A stretch of 64,000 bases of DNA from Bacteroides ilei (lineage in GTDB: Bacteria > Bacteroidota > Bacteroidia > Bacteroidales > Bacteroidaceae): NCBI RefSeq assembly GCF_900128495.1, contig NZ_LT635801.1:1065997-1129996 (forward strand), written 5' to 3'. The notes under the pieces are model-generated. The model had not been told where the DNA came from and ran no database searches. It saw only the letters and a list, made by a program, of their open reading frames with translations. This document shows, piece by piece, positions 49,215 through 58,719 of this stretch. How positions within the stretch are numbered: the stretch's first letter is position 1; every line of letters begins with the position of its first letter. Both the position numbers and the translations under genes were made by a program.

Positions 49215-51220
49215 TTCGTAAGCTTTTATACATATTATATATAGGCTTGTTCTTTCCGGTGGCGGTTGCTGCACAGATCAATACAGACAGGGTAATGGCC
49301 ATCGGAAGGAATGCGCTTTATTTTGAGGATTATGTCCTCTCTATCCAATATTTCAACCAGGTTATCAATGCGAAGCCTTATCTGGCCGAGCCGTATTTTT
49401 ACCGTGGACTGGCCAAGCTGAACCTCGACGACTATCAGGGAGCGGAGGCCGATTGTACGGAATCGATCGAACGTAATCCGTTTGTTCCGAACACTTATCA
49501 GATAAGGGGTATTTCCCGTATCAGCCAGCAGAATTATACAGGGGCGATAGCCGACTATGAAAAGGCTATCAAGCTGGATCCGGAGAATATCAGTCTCTGG
49601 CACAATCTGGCATTGTGCCGTATCAGGAACGAGGAATATGCCGAGGCTAGGGCCGACCTGGATACGCTGCTCCGTATTTCTCCCCGCTATATCGACGCTT
49701 ACCTGATGCGTACGGAAGTGTCGCTGAAACAGAAAGACACGCTTCAGGCCATGTCGGATGCCGACAAGGCTATCGAGATGGACCGCTACAATGCCGATAC
49801 GTGGTCGTCAAGAGGTATGCTTTTCCTGCAACGCGGCAAGTATAAGGATGCGGAAAGTGACCTGACCGAGGCTATCCGCCTTTCCGTGCGGAACGCCAAT
49901 ACATACATCAACCGTGCGTTGGCACGTTATCATCAGAACAACCTCCGTGGAGCCATGCGCGATTATGATCTGGCTTTGGATATCGACAGGAATAATTTCA
50001 TCGGACATTATAACCGTGGCCTGCTGCGTGCGCAGGTAGGTGATGACAACCGGGCTATCGAGGATTTCGATTTTGTGTTGAATATAGAGCCGGATAATAT
50101 GATGGCTACATTCAACCGGGGTCTGTTGCGTGACAAGACGGGTGATTACCGGGGGGCCATCGAAGATTATACGAAGGTCATCGATGAGTATCCGAACTTC
50201 CTGGCGGGCTACCAGTACCGCGCTAAGGCACGCCGTAGGGTGGGTGACCTGAAGGGAGCCGATGCGGACGAGTTCAAGATTCTGAAGGCGCAGCTGGACA
50301 GCCAGAACGGGAAGTCGCAACATCAGCAGACCGCTTCGGCCGACAAGACCCGCAAGAAGTCGGACAAGAATATGAACAACTACCGCAAGATTGTGGTGGC
50401 TGACACTGATGAAAACGAGCCTAAATACAAAAACGACTACCGTGGCAAGGTACAGGACAAGAACGTGACCATCCTGCCGCAGCCGATGTTTGTGCTGAGC
50501 TATTACGAGCGGCAGGAAGAGATCAAGCGCCAGATCAACTATTATAAGTCGATTGACGACCTGAACAACCGGAAGGTGCTGCCGCAGCCGCTGCTCATCA
50601 CGAACAATGAGGCCTCCTTGACGGAAGATCAGGTGAAACAGCATTTTACGCTGATCGATGAGATGACCGAACGTATCGTAAAGGATCCTACCAATGCCAT
50701 CAACTATTATGCCCGCGCCATGGAGTTCTATCTGGTACAGGATTTCGACAATGCGTTGAAAGACCTGGATGATGCTGTCGGGTATGATCAGGGTATGTTT
50801 GAGGCGTACTTTATGCGTGCGGTAATCCATTACAAACAGATCGAATACCGCCGTAGGAATACAAGTTATGATATCAGCCTTTCTGAAGACAAGCAGCCGG
50901 CTGTGCGGAACAACGACTATGCAATGGTTTGCCGTGACCTGGATGAAGTTACTCGTCTGGCTCCTGATTTTGTCTATGCTTATTACAACCGTGCCAATGT
51001 GTTGGCGGCCATGAAGGATTATCGTGGCGCGATAGCCGACTACAACAAGGCGATCGAGCTGGATCCCCGTTTTTCGGATGCCTATTTCAACCGAGGACTG
51101 ACGCACGTCTTTCTGGGTAATAACCGGCAGGGGATACAGGATTTGAGCAAGGCTGGCGAACTGGGTATCTTTTCGGCCTACAATATCATAAAACGGTTTA
51201 CGTCGGCTCCCGAGGAATAG
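49211..51220 (+). CDS. Exported TPR-repeat protein
   Basis: 669 aa. Signal peptide (FFPVAVAAQ), then about nine TPR units in the first 370 residues (AEPYFYRGLAKLNLDDYQGA, and so on), a charged linker, and further TPRs toward the C-terminus (YYNRANVLAAMKDYRGAIAD). It is probably a periplasmic scaffold for protein complexes. Coupled to def. Confidence 0.85.
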   Translation: MIRKLLYILYIGLFFPVAVAAQINTDRVMAIGRNALYFEDYVLSIQYFNQVINAKPYLAEPYFYRGLAKLNLDDYQGAEADCTESIERNPFVPNTYQIRGISRISQQNYTGAIADYEKAIKLDPENISLWHNLALCRIRNEEYAEARADLDTLLRISPRYIDAYLMRTEVSLKQKDTLQAMSDADKAIEMDRYNADTWSSRGMLFLQRGKYKDAESDLTEAIRLSVRNANTYINRALARYHQNNLRGAMRDYDLALDIDRNNFIGHYNRGLLRAQVGDDNRAIEDFDFVLNIEPDNMMATFNRGLLRDKTGDYRGAIEDYTKVIDEYPNFLAGYQYRAKARRRVGDLKGADADEFKILKAQLDSQNGKSQHQQTASADKTRKKSDKNMNNYRKIVVADTDENEPKYKNDYRGKVQDKNVTILPQPMFVLSYYERQEEIKRQINYYKSIDDLNNRKVLPQPLLITNNEASLTEDQVKQHFTLIDEMTERIVKDPTNAINYYARAMEFYLVQDFDNALKDLDDAVGYDQGMFEAYFMRAVIHYKQIEYRRRNTSYDISLSEDKQPAVRNNDYAMVCRDLDEVTRLAPDFVYAYYNRANVLAAMKDYRGAIADYNKAIELDPRFSDAYFNRGLTHVFLGNNRQGIQDLSKAGELGIFSAYNIIKRFTSAPEE

Positions 51221-51327
51221 GAAAGCAGACGATAAAGTGAAAAACAATCATTTTCACAGAAAAGTTACGCAGATAAAGAAAGATTTATATAATTTTGCGA
51301 TTCAATAATGGATAAACACTTAAGAAT

Positions 51328-53268
51328 ATGATTAAGATAACTTTTCCTGATGGCTCTGTTCGTGAGTATAACGAAGGAGTTACTGGTCTGCAGATTGCAG
51401 AAAGCATCAGTCCCCGTCTGGCACAAGAAGTCTTGGCTTGCGGAGTGAACGGTGAAACGATCGATTTGACTCGTCCTATTAACGAAGATGCGAACTTTGT
51501 ATTGTATAAGTGGGAAGACGAGCAAGGTAAACATGCATTCTGGCATACAAGTGCTCACTTGTTGGCAGAAGCTTTGCAGGAACTTTATCCGGGCATCCAG
51601 TTCGGTATCGGTCCGGCTATTGAAAACGGTTTCTACTATGACGTTGATCCGGGTGATACTGTCATAAAAGAAAATGATCTGCCTGCCATTGAACAGAAGA
51701 TGCAGGAACTGGCTGCCAAGAAAGAAGAACTGGTACGCCGTAGCATTTCCAAGGAGGATGCATTGAAGATGTTCGGTGAAAGAGGTGAAACTTACAAGTG
51801 TGAGCTGATTTCCGAACTGGAAGACGGCCACATCACTACATATACACAAGGTGCATTTACCGATTTGTGCCGCGGTCCGCACTTGCCGTCTACCGCTCCT
51901 ATCAAGGCTATCAAGCTGTTGTCGGTAGCGGGAGCCTATTGGAGAGGCCAGGAAGACCGCAAGCAGATGACACGTATCTACGGTATCACATTCCCGAAAA
52001 AGAAAATGCTGGATGAATATCTGGTAATGCTGGAAGAAGCCAAGAAACGTGACCACCGCAAGATCGGTAAGGAAATGGAACTGTTCATGTTCTCGGATAC
52101 GGTAGGTAAAGGTCTGCCTATTTGGTTGCCGAAGGGTACTGCACTGCGTCTGCGCCTGCAGGATTTCCTGCGTCGTATCCAGTCTCGTTATGACTATCAG
52201 GAAGTGATGTGTCCGCCTATCGGCAACAAGCTGCTGTATGTAACTTCCGGACACTATGCCAAATACGGCAAGGATTCATTCCAACCTATCCATACACCGG
52301 AAGAAGGGGAAGAATATTTCCTGAAACCGATGAACTGTCCTCACCACTGTATGATCTACAAGAACTCTCCGCGTTCATACCGTGACCTGCCGTTGCGTAT
52401 CGCCGAATTCGGTACAGTATGCCGTTACGAGCAGAGCGGTGAGCTGCACGGACTGACCCGTGTACGTAGCTTTACACAGGATGACGCCCACCTGTTCTGT
52501 CGTCCGGACCAGGTCAAGGAAGAGTTCCTGCGGGTAATGGATATCATTTCGGTGGTATTCCGTGCAATGGGTCTGGAAAACTTTGAGGCGCAGATTTCTT
52601 TGCGTGATAAGGAAAACCGTGAGAAATACATCGGTAGCGACGAAAACTGGGAACGCGCCGAACGTGCTATCGTTGAAGCGTGTGAGGAGAAAGGACTGAA
52701 GGCCAAGGTAGAATACGGCGAAGCTGCTTTCTATGGTCCTAAACTGGACTTCATGGTGAAAGATGCCATCGGACGCCGTTGGCAGCTGGGTACAATCCAG
52801 GTTGACTACAACCTGCCGGAACGTTTCCAACTGGAATACATGGGTGCCGATAACCAGAAACATCGTCCGGTTATGATCCACCGTGCTCCGTTCGGTTCCA
52901 TGGAACGTTTTGTCGCTGTATTGATCGAACATACAGCCGGTAAGTTCCCGTTGTGGTTGACTCCGGACCAGGTGGCTATCCTGCCTATCTCGGAGAAGTT
53001 CAACGACTATGCGAACGAGGTCCGCATGGAACTGAAGAAATACGATATCCGTGCACTGGTAGACGACCGTAACGAAAAGATCGGACGTAAGATCCGTGAC
53101 AATGAAATGAAACGTATCCCTTATATGCTGGTTGTAGGTGAAAAAGAAGCCGCAAACGGCGAGGTTGCAGTCCGTAAACAAGGGGAAGGCGACCAGGGAA
53201 CCATGAAAATAGCTGATTTTGCAAAAAATATTGCAGAAGAAGTTCATAATATGATAAATAAATGGTAA
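51328..53268 (+). CDS. thrS: Threonyl-tRNA synthetase
   Basis: 646 aa. TGS domain (1-60), editing domain with [11 protein letters not shown] (zinc HxxxH) and GRPH-like CRGPHLPS, catalytic core with motif 2 [15 protein letters not shown] and motif 3 [12 protein letters not shown], and a C-terminal anticodon-binding domain. Standard length. Confidence 0.98.
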   Translation: MIKITFPDGSVREYNEGVTGLQIAESISPRLAQEVLACGVNGETIDLTRPINEDANFVLYKWEDEQGKHAFWHTSAHLLAEALQELYPGIQFGIGPAIENGFYYDVDPGDTVIKENDLPAIEQKMQELAAKKEELVRRSISKEDALKMFGERGETYKCELISELEDGHITTYTQGAFTDLCRGPHLPSTAPIKAIKLLSVAGAYWRGQEDRKQMTRIYGITFPKKKMLDEYLVMLEEAKKRDHRKIGKEMELFMFSDTVGKGLPIWLPKGTALRLRLQDFLRRIQSRYDYQEVMCPPIGNKLLYVTSGHYAKYGKDSFQPIHTPEEGEEYFLKPMNCPHHCMIYKNSPRSYRDLPLRIAEFGTVCRYEQSGELHGLTRVRSFTQDDAHLFCRPDQVKEEFLRVMDIISVVFRAMGLENFEAQISLRDKENREKYIGSDENWERAERAIVEACEEKGLKAKVEYGEAAFYGPKLDFMVKDAIGRRWQLGTIQVDYNLPERFQLEYMGADNQKHRPVMIHRAPFGSMERFVAVLIEHTAGKFPLWLTPDQVAILPISEKFNDYANEVRMELKKYDIRALVDDRNEKIGRKIRDNEMKRIPYMLVVGEKEAANGEVAVRKQGEGDQGTMKIADFAKNIAEEVHNMINKW

Positions 53269-53313
53269 CTTTGCATCCGTTTTCCGGCGTTGTAGTATCG
53301 GCGGCCGGAAAAC
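53266..53313 (+). promoter_or_regulatory. infC promoter and leader hairpin
   Basis: TAACTTTG (53266-53273) overlaps the thrS stop. The leader at 53279-53313 forms an 11-bp stem (CGTTTTCCGGC and its complement) before infC. This may allow independent or attenuated infC expression. Confidence 0.5.
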
Positions 53314-53375
53314 GCTTGAAAAGAATTCGGATAATTTATAAATTTTAAAAGGCAAACAAGGAATAGAAAACTTTA

Positions 53376-53969
53376 ATGAAGAATGACAATTTAAAAGGGC
53401 AACACCGGATCAATGAACAGATCCGTGCCAAGGAAGTTCGTATAGTAGGAGATGATATTGAATCGGCAGTATATCCGATAGCCCAGGCTTTGAAGATGGC
53501 TGAGGAGCATGATGCTGATTTGGTCGAAATTTCACCTAACGCTGTTCCTCCTGTTTGTAGAATTATAGATTATTCTAAATTCCTTTATCAGCTGAAGAAA
53601 CGTGCCAAGGAGCAGAAAGCGAAACAGGTGAAAGTCAATGTGAAGGAAATCCGTTTCGGGCCTCAGACTGACGAGCACGACTATAATTTCAAGCTGAAAC
53701 ATGCTATCGGTTTCTTGCAGGATGGTGACAAGGTAAAGGCTTACGTTTTCTTTAAGGGACGTTCAATCCTTTTCAAGGAGCAGGGAGAGGTGCTGTTGCT
53801 CCGTTTCGCCAATGACCTGGAAGATTATGCAAAGGTAGAACAGATGCCGATTCTTGAAGGTAAGCGGATGACAATTTCCCTTTCACCGAAAAAGGGCGGA
53901 GCTGCGAAGAAACAGGCCCCGAAACCTGTTGCTGATCCGGAACCTAAGGCCGATAAGACTGAAGAATGA
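53376..53969 (+). CDS. infC: Translation initiation factor IF-3
   Basis: 197 aa. N-terminal [15 protein letters not shown] and [18 protein letters not shown]; the C-terminal domain has [12 protein letters not shown]. It binds the 30S subunit and proofreads start codons. It uses an ATG start, with the usual rpmI-rplT neighbours downstream. The C-terminal tail ([16 protein letters not shown]) is a Bacteroidetes-type extension. Confidence 0.97.
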   Translation: MKNDNLKGQHRINEQIRAKEVRIVGDDIESAVYPIAQALKMAEEHDADLVEISPNAVPPVCRIIDYSKFLYQLKKRAKEQKAKQVKVNVKEIRFGPQTDEHDYNFKLKHAIGFLQDGDKVKAYVFFKGRSILFKEQGEVLLLRFANDLEDYAKVEQMPILEGKRMTISLSPKKGGAAKKQAPKPVADPEPKADKTEE

Positions 53970-54035
53970 AAAGTGCGTAATGCGCCGGTATAGTGCATTG
54001 CCACCCTTAATAATAATAATTAAAAATTTAACAAG

Positions 54036-54233
54036 ATGCCAAAGATCAAAACTAACTCCGGTTCTAAAAAAAGATTCGCTCTTACCGGAACAGGTAAAAT
54101 CAAGAGAAAGCACGCTTTTCACAGTCACATTCTGACTAAGAAGACTAAAAAGCAGAAAAGAAACCTTTGCCATATGGGTTTGGTAAATACTGCTAACTTG
54201 AATCAGGTTAAGGAACTTCTTTGCATGAAGTAA
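54036..54233 (+). CDS. rpmI: Ribosomal protein L35
   Basis: 65 aa, highly basic; [14 protein letters not shown] and [14 protein letters not shown] are typical. 66 bp after infC. Confidence 0.97.
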   Translation: MPKIKTNSGSKKRFALTGTGKIKRKHAFHSHILTKKTKKQKRNLCHMGLVNTANLNQVKELLCMK

Positions 54234-54336
54234 TCTTACAAAAGCGTAAACATCATTTAAATTATTAACCGAATGCATTAGCCTCAAGTCCGGTTGTGAA
54301 ATATCGGCGCTATCATTCAAAAAAGAATTAAAAACT

Positions 54337-54687
54337 ATGCCAAGATCAGTAAATCACGTTGCTTCCAGAGCAAGAAGAAAGAAAATTTTAGGTTTAACCA
54401 GAGGTTATTTTGGTGCAAGAAAGAATGTTTGGACCGTTGCTAAGAATACATGGGAAAAAGGTCTGACATATGCATACCGTGACCGTAAGAATAAGAAACG
54501 TAACTTCCGCGCATTGTGGATTCAGCGTATCAACGCTGCTGCCCGTCTGGAAGGTATGTCTTATTCCAAATTGATGGGTGCATTGCACAAAGCAGGTATT
54601 GAAATCAACCGTAAAGTTTTGGCTGATTTAGCTGTAAACCATCCTGAAGCATTCAAGGCTGTCGTTGCCAAGGCAAAAGCTGCCTGA
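54337..54687 (+). CDS. rplT: Ribosomal protein L20
   Basis: 116 aa. [15 protein letters not shown] and [18 protein letters not shown] are characteristic. It closes the thrS-infC-rpmI-rplT cluster; L20 can feed back on this mRNA in other bacteria. Confidence 0.98.
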   Translation: MPRSVNHVASRARRKKILGLTRGYFGARKNVWTVAKNTWEKGLTYAYRDRKNKKRNFRALWIQRINAAARLEGMSYSKLMGALHKAGIEINRKVLADLAVNHPEAFKAVVAKAKAA

Positions 54688-54710
54688 TCAGGAGATACGG
54701 AAAAACTATA

Positions 54711-54748
54711 AGGAAGCATCACCTTTTATACGGGTGATGCTTTTTTTA
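54711..54748 (+). terminator. Terminator of the rplT operon
   Basis: AAGCATCACC pairs with GGTGATGCTT around a short loop, then TTTTTTT. 23 bp after the rplT stop. Confidence 0.9.
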
Positions 54749-54878
54749 TACCTGTTCTCCTATATTTTATACCGGATGGTTTCAATTTGTAAATCTGTGA
54801 GCTTCCGGGGATTGGTGAAAATAATGAAACAGATGTAATAATGTCGGCATTTCCTTTGTACATTCGGAAGAATATTGT

Positions 54879-55105
54879 ATATTTGTAATAGAAAAAAATG
54901 AAGCCGCACTTGCAGAATCGGGAAACTCATCAAGTTATAAGAAATACCGAGAACAGCTTCATCTTCCAATGGCGGGCCACGCCTTCGGGTAGCATTTATG
55001 CCGGTGGATTACAAAGGGGGAGAGCACTCAAATCATGTTTATCGGAGTTTCGTCACGCCTCGGGTGCGGCTTTTCTTATGTCCTTATTCTCTCTATTTTA
55101 ACGTT
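54879..55105 (+). ncRNA. Candidate structured leader upstream of EFR1-type gene
   Basis: A promoter box TATATTTG (54879-54886) is followed by about 215 nt without a convincing gene before ATG 55108. ATGAAGC near 54898 pairs with GCTTCAT near 54955. Two related GC-rich stem-type blocks, CACGCCTTCGGGTAGC and CACGCCTCGGGTGCGGC, follow. It does not match a riboswitch class I know. A 67-aa frame inside (54898-55101) is not protein-like. Confidence 0.4.
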
Positions 55106-55107
55106 TT

Positions 55108-55881
55108 ATGCTTCTTTATTTTTCGGGTACAGGAAACTCCCGTTGGGTTGCCGGTGAACTGGCACAGTTGCGGCAGGAGGGATTATATGCTGTAACGGAT
55201 GTTTTGGCCGGGAAGGGACCGTCCGTTTTGGTCGAAGGCGAAGCCTTGGGTTTTGTCTTTCCGGTTTATTCATGGGGACCCCCGGCTATTGTGCTTCAGG
55301 CGTTGGATGGTTTGTCTCTGGATGCACCTCCGTCTTTCTTGTATTTTGTATGTACCTGTGGTGACGATACGGGAAAAACGGCAAGTCTTTTTGTGCAGGC
55401 GGCAAAGAAGAAGGGGTGGGAGTGCAAGGCCGGTTATTCCGTCACGATGCCCAATACTTACGTGTGCCTGCCCGGCTTTGATGTTGATCCGGAAAGTCTG
55501 GAACGGAAGAAACTGGAGGAAGCTATGGCAAGAGTGACACAGGTAGCCGGGTATATTGAGGAGCGCAGGCCGGGTTTCGATTGCCATGAGGGAAGTGTTC
55601 CATGGCTGAAGAGTTATGTGATCCGTCCTCTTTTCAACGCTTTCCTGACTTCTCCCAAAGGTTTTCATGTTACGGAGGATTGCATCTGGTGTGGCGTATG
55701 CGAAAAGGTTTGTCCGGTCCATAATATCCGTCTGGAAGAAAAGCCTCGGTGGGGAAACCACTGCACCATGTGTCTGTCTTGTTATCACCATTGTCCGAAG
55801 CATGCGGTCATGTATGGAAATCAGACAAAGAAGAAAGGGCAGTATGTATGCCGGTTGAAACAGTCGTTGGGAAGGGACTGA
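55108..55881 (+). CDS. EFR1-type flavodoxin/ferredoxin fusion
   Basis: 257 aa. N-terminal flavodoxin FMN loop FSGTGNSRWVAGELA (5-19); C-terminal two [4Fe-4S] motifs CIWCGVCEKVCP (about 192-203) and CTMCLSCYHHCP (about 220-231). Known EFR1 proteins are low-potential electron carriers with unknown physiological partners. The start lies in a long leader. Confidence 0.9.
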   Translation: MLLYFSGTGNSRWVAGELAQLRQEGLYAVTDVLAGKGPSVLVEGEALGFVFPVYSWGPPAIVLQALDGLSLDAPPSFLYFVCTCGDDTGKTASLFVQAAKKKGWECKAGYSVTMPNTYVCLPGFDVDPESLERKKLEEAMARVTQVAGYIEERRPGFDCHEGSVPWLKSYVIRPLFNAFLTSPKGFHVTEDCIWCGVCEKVCPVHNIRLEEKPRWGNHCTMCLSCYHHCPKHAVMYGNQTKKKGQYVCRLKQSLGRD

Positions 55882-55888
55882 ACATTCT

Positions 55889-56788
55889 CTAACGGGTGGA
55901 AGGCAGTTGGGGAATTTGGGCCTCGATTCTGTTTTCTATGCTGTCGGGCAGTTTGGAAAAGAAGTCCAGTCCGGTGATTTGCTCTATCCCGTCGACGGTT
56001 GTCAGGTAGTTTTCCAGTTTCTGGTGGTGTGCCTTGTTTTCAAAAAGGAATCCCATTGCCAACGGATTCTTGCGGTTATAGATTAGGACGACTTTGAAGA
56101 AACGGTCGGGAACGGCTATTTTATGTTCCCCTATGCGTTTGGGTGATTCATTGTCATAAATCGGTCCGCATGCAATGTACACAGTCCCGTATTTGCGTGC
56201 CCATCTACGACAGGTTTCCTCCAGATCATTCCAGTCATCCCGGTTGAGTTTCTGGTTCTGCGGACAGATATTGCTCATATAGAATGACTCTTCCATGGCT
56301 TTTTTACTCCATTTCATGTCGGCAGCCGGAGCCATATGTCCCCGGTCGTATCCGGAGTTTGTGTAATCGGAATGTTCTGCTCTCGGCTCCGGAAGGTCCG
56401 GGTCTGGTATGAATCTGTTCTTGCGTTCTTCATTACCGTTTGTTTCCTGCCGTGTCAGTTCCCATGCCACCCAGTTCGGGGTTTTGTATACATTATTGTA
56501 CGATAAGGTATATCCGGTCCGCTTCAGCTTTATTTCATTGCGTGGGGTTGTCGATACCGGGATTTCCAGCTTGTTGCTGTAGCTTTGCCGGTTCGTGTCT
56601 GCAGTATAGTCTGTTGCATGCTCTTCCGGACGGTTATCGGTCTTTTCGGTCGGCTGGTCTGTTTCCGGCCGGATCATGTCGGTAGACCAGCCCTTGTTCT
56701 GGCTGTAATACACTGCCGCCGCTATGATGATAAGAAGCAGGATAAAGCCTTTGGCAGACCCGGTCTGTTTTTTCTTGTTCCGTGCCAT
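55889..56788 (-). CDS. DNA/RNA non-specific endonuclease (NUC1 type), membrane-anchored
   Basis: 299 aa. A lysine-rich start, one N-terminal membrane helix (GFILLLIIIAAAVYYSQNK), a low-complexity linker, then the nuclease domain with catalytic DRGHMAPAADM (about 149) and the metal-binding Asn in FYMSNICPQNQKLNR. It degrades nucleic acid outside the cytoplasm. 4 bp after the AlaX-type gene. Confidence 0.88.
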   Translation of the reverse strand: MARNKKKQTGSAKGFILLLIIIAAAVYYSQNKGWSTDMIRPETDQPTEKTDNRPEEHATDYTADTNRQSYSNKLEIPVSTTPRNEIKLKRTGYTLSYNNVYKTPNWVAWELTRQETNGNEERKNRFIPDPDLPEPRAEHSDYTNSGYDRGHMAPAADMKWSKKAMEESFYMSNICPQNQKLNRDDWNDLEETCRRWARKYGTVYIACGPIYDNESPKRIGEHKIAVPDRFFKVVLIYNRKNPLAMGFLFENKAHHQKLENYLTTVDGIEQITGLDFFSKLPDSIENRIEAQIPQLPSTR

Positions 56789-56792
56789 TCCC

Positions 56793-57254
56793 TTAGATTA
56801 ATTTGAAACGCATTCTGAAAATCCCTTCTTTGTAATCGGAACTGATAATCTTGAATGTGCCTATCTCGGCTGTATTGTTTACGTGCAGACCTATGCACAG
56901 ACATTCGTCATAGTCGCCTACATGTACAATACGTACCGTTTCTGAAGCGTCTTCCGGCAGACGTTTCATGTCGAAACGGTGTGCTGCCTGTTCCTTTGTT
57001 ATGAATTCGGTCGTTACGGGAAGGTTTGATGCGATTATTTCGTTCACTTTATCTTCGATTTCTCGGATTTGTTCTTCGGTCGGTGCCTGAGGAAGGGCAA
57101 AGTCTAATTTACTCTTTTTCCGTTCGATATGGGCCGATACGGCACGTCCGCATCCGAAGAGATTTACCATAGTCCGGTTTACAATATGTTCACAGGTGTG
57201 CATCGGGGGATATTCCTGTTTGTTGTGTTCGTTCAGTTGAGGGGTTTGTTCCAT
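56793..57254 (-). CDS. AlaX-type trans-editing protein
   Basis: 153 aa. Zinc motifs HTCEH (19-23) and CIGLH (about 121-125) are those of the alanyl-tRNA editing domain; NNTAEIGTFKIIS follows. It hydrolyses misacylated tRNA (Ser or Gly on tRNA-Ala). A minus-strand sRNA-like element lies directly upstream. Confidence 0.8.
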   Translation of the reverse strand: MEQTPQLNEHNKQEYPPMHTCEHIVNRTMVNLFGCGRAVSAHIERKKSKLDFALPQAPTEEQIREIEDKVNEIIASNLPVTTEFITKEQAAHRFDMKRLPEDASETVRIVHVGDYDECLCIGLHVNNTAEIGTFKIISSDYKEGIFRMRFKLI

Positions 57255-57337
57255 AGTCTGTTTTTTGTTTTGTGCAAAAATAGGAAATAAACTTGTAATT
57301 GCTATGATTATTCTGCCTTATCCAGGGGTATGGGCAT

Positions 57338-57405
57338 AAAAAAAGGAGTACCGCCGTACTCCAACCTTTGTTAACCTTAAATCTAATACTATGAAAAACA
57401 CATTG
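57338..57405 (-). ncRNA. Putative small RNA with strong promoter and terminator
   Basis: Minus-strand promoter: TTTG, 19 bp, TATATTTG (57406-57413). The transcript starts near 57399, runs through ATAGTATTAGATTTAAGG and ends at hairpin GGAGTA/TACTCC (57345-57362) and seven U (57338-57344). I recognise the 5' sequence as one that recurs in several Bacteroides genomes, probably a paralogous sRNA family, but cannot name it with certainty. The remaining part of the 57255-57554 gap shows no gene. Confidence 0.6.
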
Positions 57406-57554
57406 CAAATATACGGACTTTTGTTTATTCTACAAATGAATCCGGGAAAAAATGTCAATATATAATACTATTTAACAATCATGCTTCGATTAACATTTTA
57501 TATTAACATTTATTTTCTATATATTTGCGCTAATAAAATTCCGAATGATAGATT

Positions 57555-58640
57555 ATGGCATTTGAAGCAACGAAAAGAGAATGGGGCGAGCTGTATGCGT
57601 TCTTTCGCCTGCTGGCCGACGGTTATGTATATGCCGGAACGGCCGACGTGAAGCAAAATGAATCCCAGCGTATTCCGGTGGCAATGATCCAGCGTGAAGA
57701 GCATGACGGTACCCGGAAGTACATCATCGACAAGGAGAATGTCCATATTGTGGGAGAACAGATGGATAAGTATGTGCCTCGTGAAGATTTCGGGACGGTT
57801 GCCGGGTTGGTTCTGCAGGCGATCCGGGAGAGCCGGGAGGATGATGTGACGTCGCCCGACGGTGTGGAGGAGTTCCTGGATGAAGTGGCCATTTTCGATT
57901 TGGAAGCCAAAACAGACGACCGTACGGATTTCAGTGTGGCGTTTTATGATCAGGATGCTCCGCTGACCGGCTTTTGTGTCCGTTCCCGCCTGGGGATGAT
58001 GCTTCCGTTGCTGGACGGAGGCCGTACGGCTAATTTTAAGTTCGAGCAGACGGGTGTCAGGTTTGCTACTCCTACCGTAAATAAAATCAATGCGTTTGGT
58101 GAGGCAGATGATGTAGTGGGCCGTATGCTTATGATTGAAAGGTTGGGTGGTATTCTGAAATACAACGATGTGGCCGATAAGATTTTCCGGAGCAATCTGT
58201 CGATGATTGATCTGCATATGGGACGGCTGCTTGCCGAGATGGTCCGTTTGATGTGGTTGGATGGAATAACTAAGGTGGCCGATCTGACCGAGGATCTGAA
58301 AAAGCTGAACCCGTTGAAGATAAAGGATGAACTGATCAGTAAGCACGGTTTCTATGAATACAAGATGAAGGAATTCCTGTTGGCGTTAGCTACTGGCATG
58401 CGGCCTGCCAAGCTGTATAACGGAACGGATTCGGCAATAGCAGGTTTCCTGTTTGTGACAGGAGACGGACAGGTCTTGTGTTATCAGAGAGCGTTCCGGC
58501 AGACGTTCGCCGATTTCTTGTTCTATAATTCCCGTCTGGAGAAGGGATCTACCGAGAAGGATAAATACGGCTATCTGGAACGTGAAAACGGAGTCTATTA
58601 CTTTAAGTTGAACTTGAAGATTGCCTTGTTGAAAAGATAA
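57555..58640 (+). CDS. HpaII-family type II restriction endonuclease (orphan)
   Basis: 361 aa. The pattern REWGELYAFFRLLADGYVYAG at the start (first 20: REWGELYAFFRLLADGYVYA), GFCVRSRLGMMLPLLDGGRT in the middle, and GYLERENGVYYFKLNLKIAL at the end match HpaII-type endonucleases (CCGG). HpaII normally comes with a cytosine-C5 methyltransferase; none is adjacent here, and neighbours are alaX and an amylase gene. It may be solitary, regulatory, or inactive. The family call is from remembered motifs. Confidence 0.75.
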   Translation: MAFEATKREWGELYAFFRLLADGYVYAGTADVKQNESQRIPVAMIQREEHDGTRKYIIDKENVHIVGEQMDKYVPREDFGTVAGLVLQAIRESREDDVTSPDGVEEFLDEVAIFDLEAKTDDRTDFSVAFYDQDAPLTGFCVRSRLGMMLPLLDGGRTANFKFEQTGVRFATPTVNKINAFGEADDVVGRMLMIERLGGILKYNDVADKIFRSNLSMIDLHMGRLLAEMVRLMWLDGITKVADLTEDLKKLNPLKIKDELISKHGFYEYKMKEFLLALATGMRPAKLYNGTDSAIAGFLFVTGDGQVLCYQRAFRQTFADFLFYNSRLEKGSTEKDKYGYLERENGVYYFKLNLKIALLKR

Positions 58641-58719
58641 AATGGTCTGCCATCCGTTAGGGTGGCAGTTTTTTTGAGATAGAAAGAAATAATAAAAAGA
58701 TTATAATGGAGAATTTTAT

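Noticed and set aside
49808..51247. 479-aa frame antisense to the TPR gene
   Set aside because: Shadow of repetitive TPR codons.
51265..53355. Long frames antisense to thrS
   Set aside because: thrS is unmistakable; the opposite frames have no recognisable domain.
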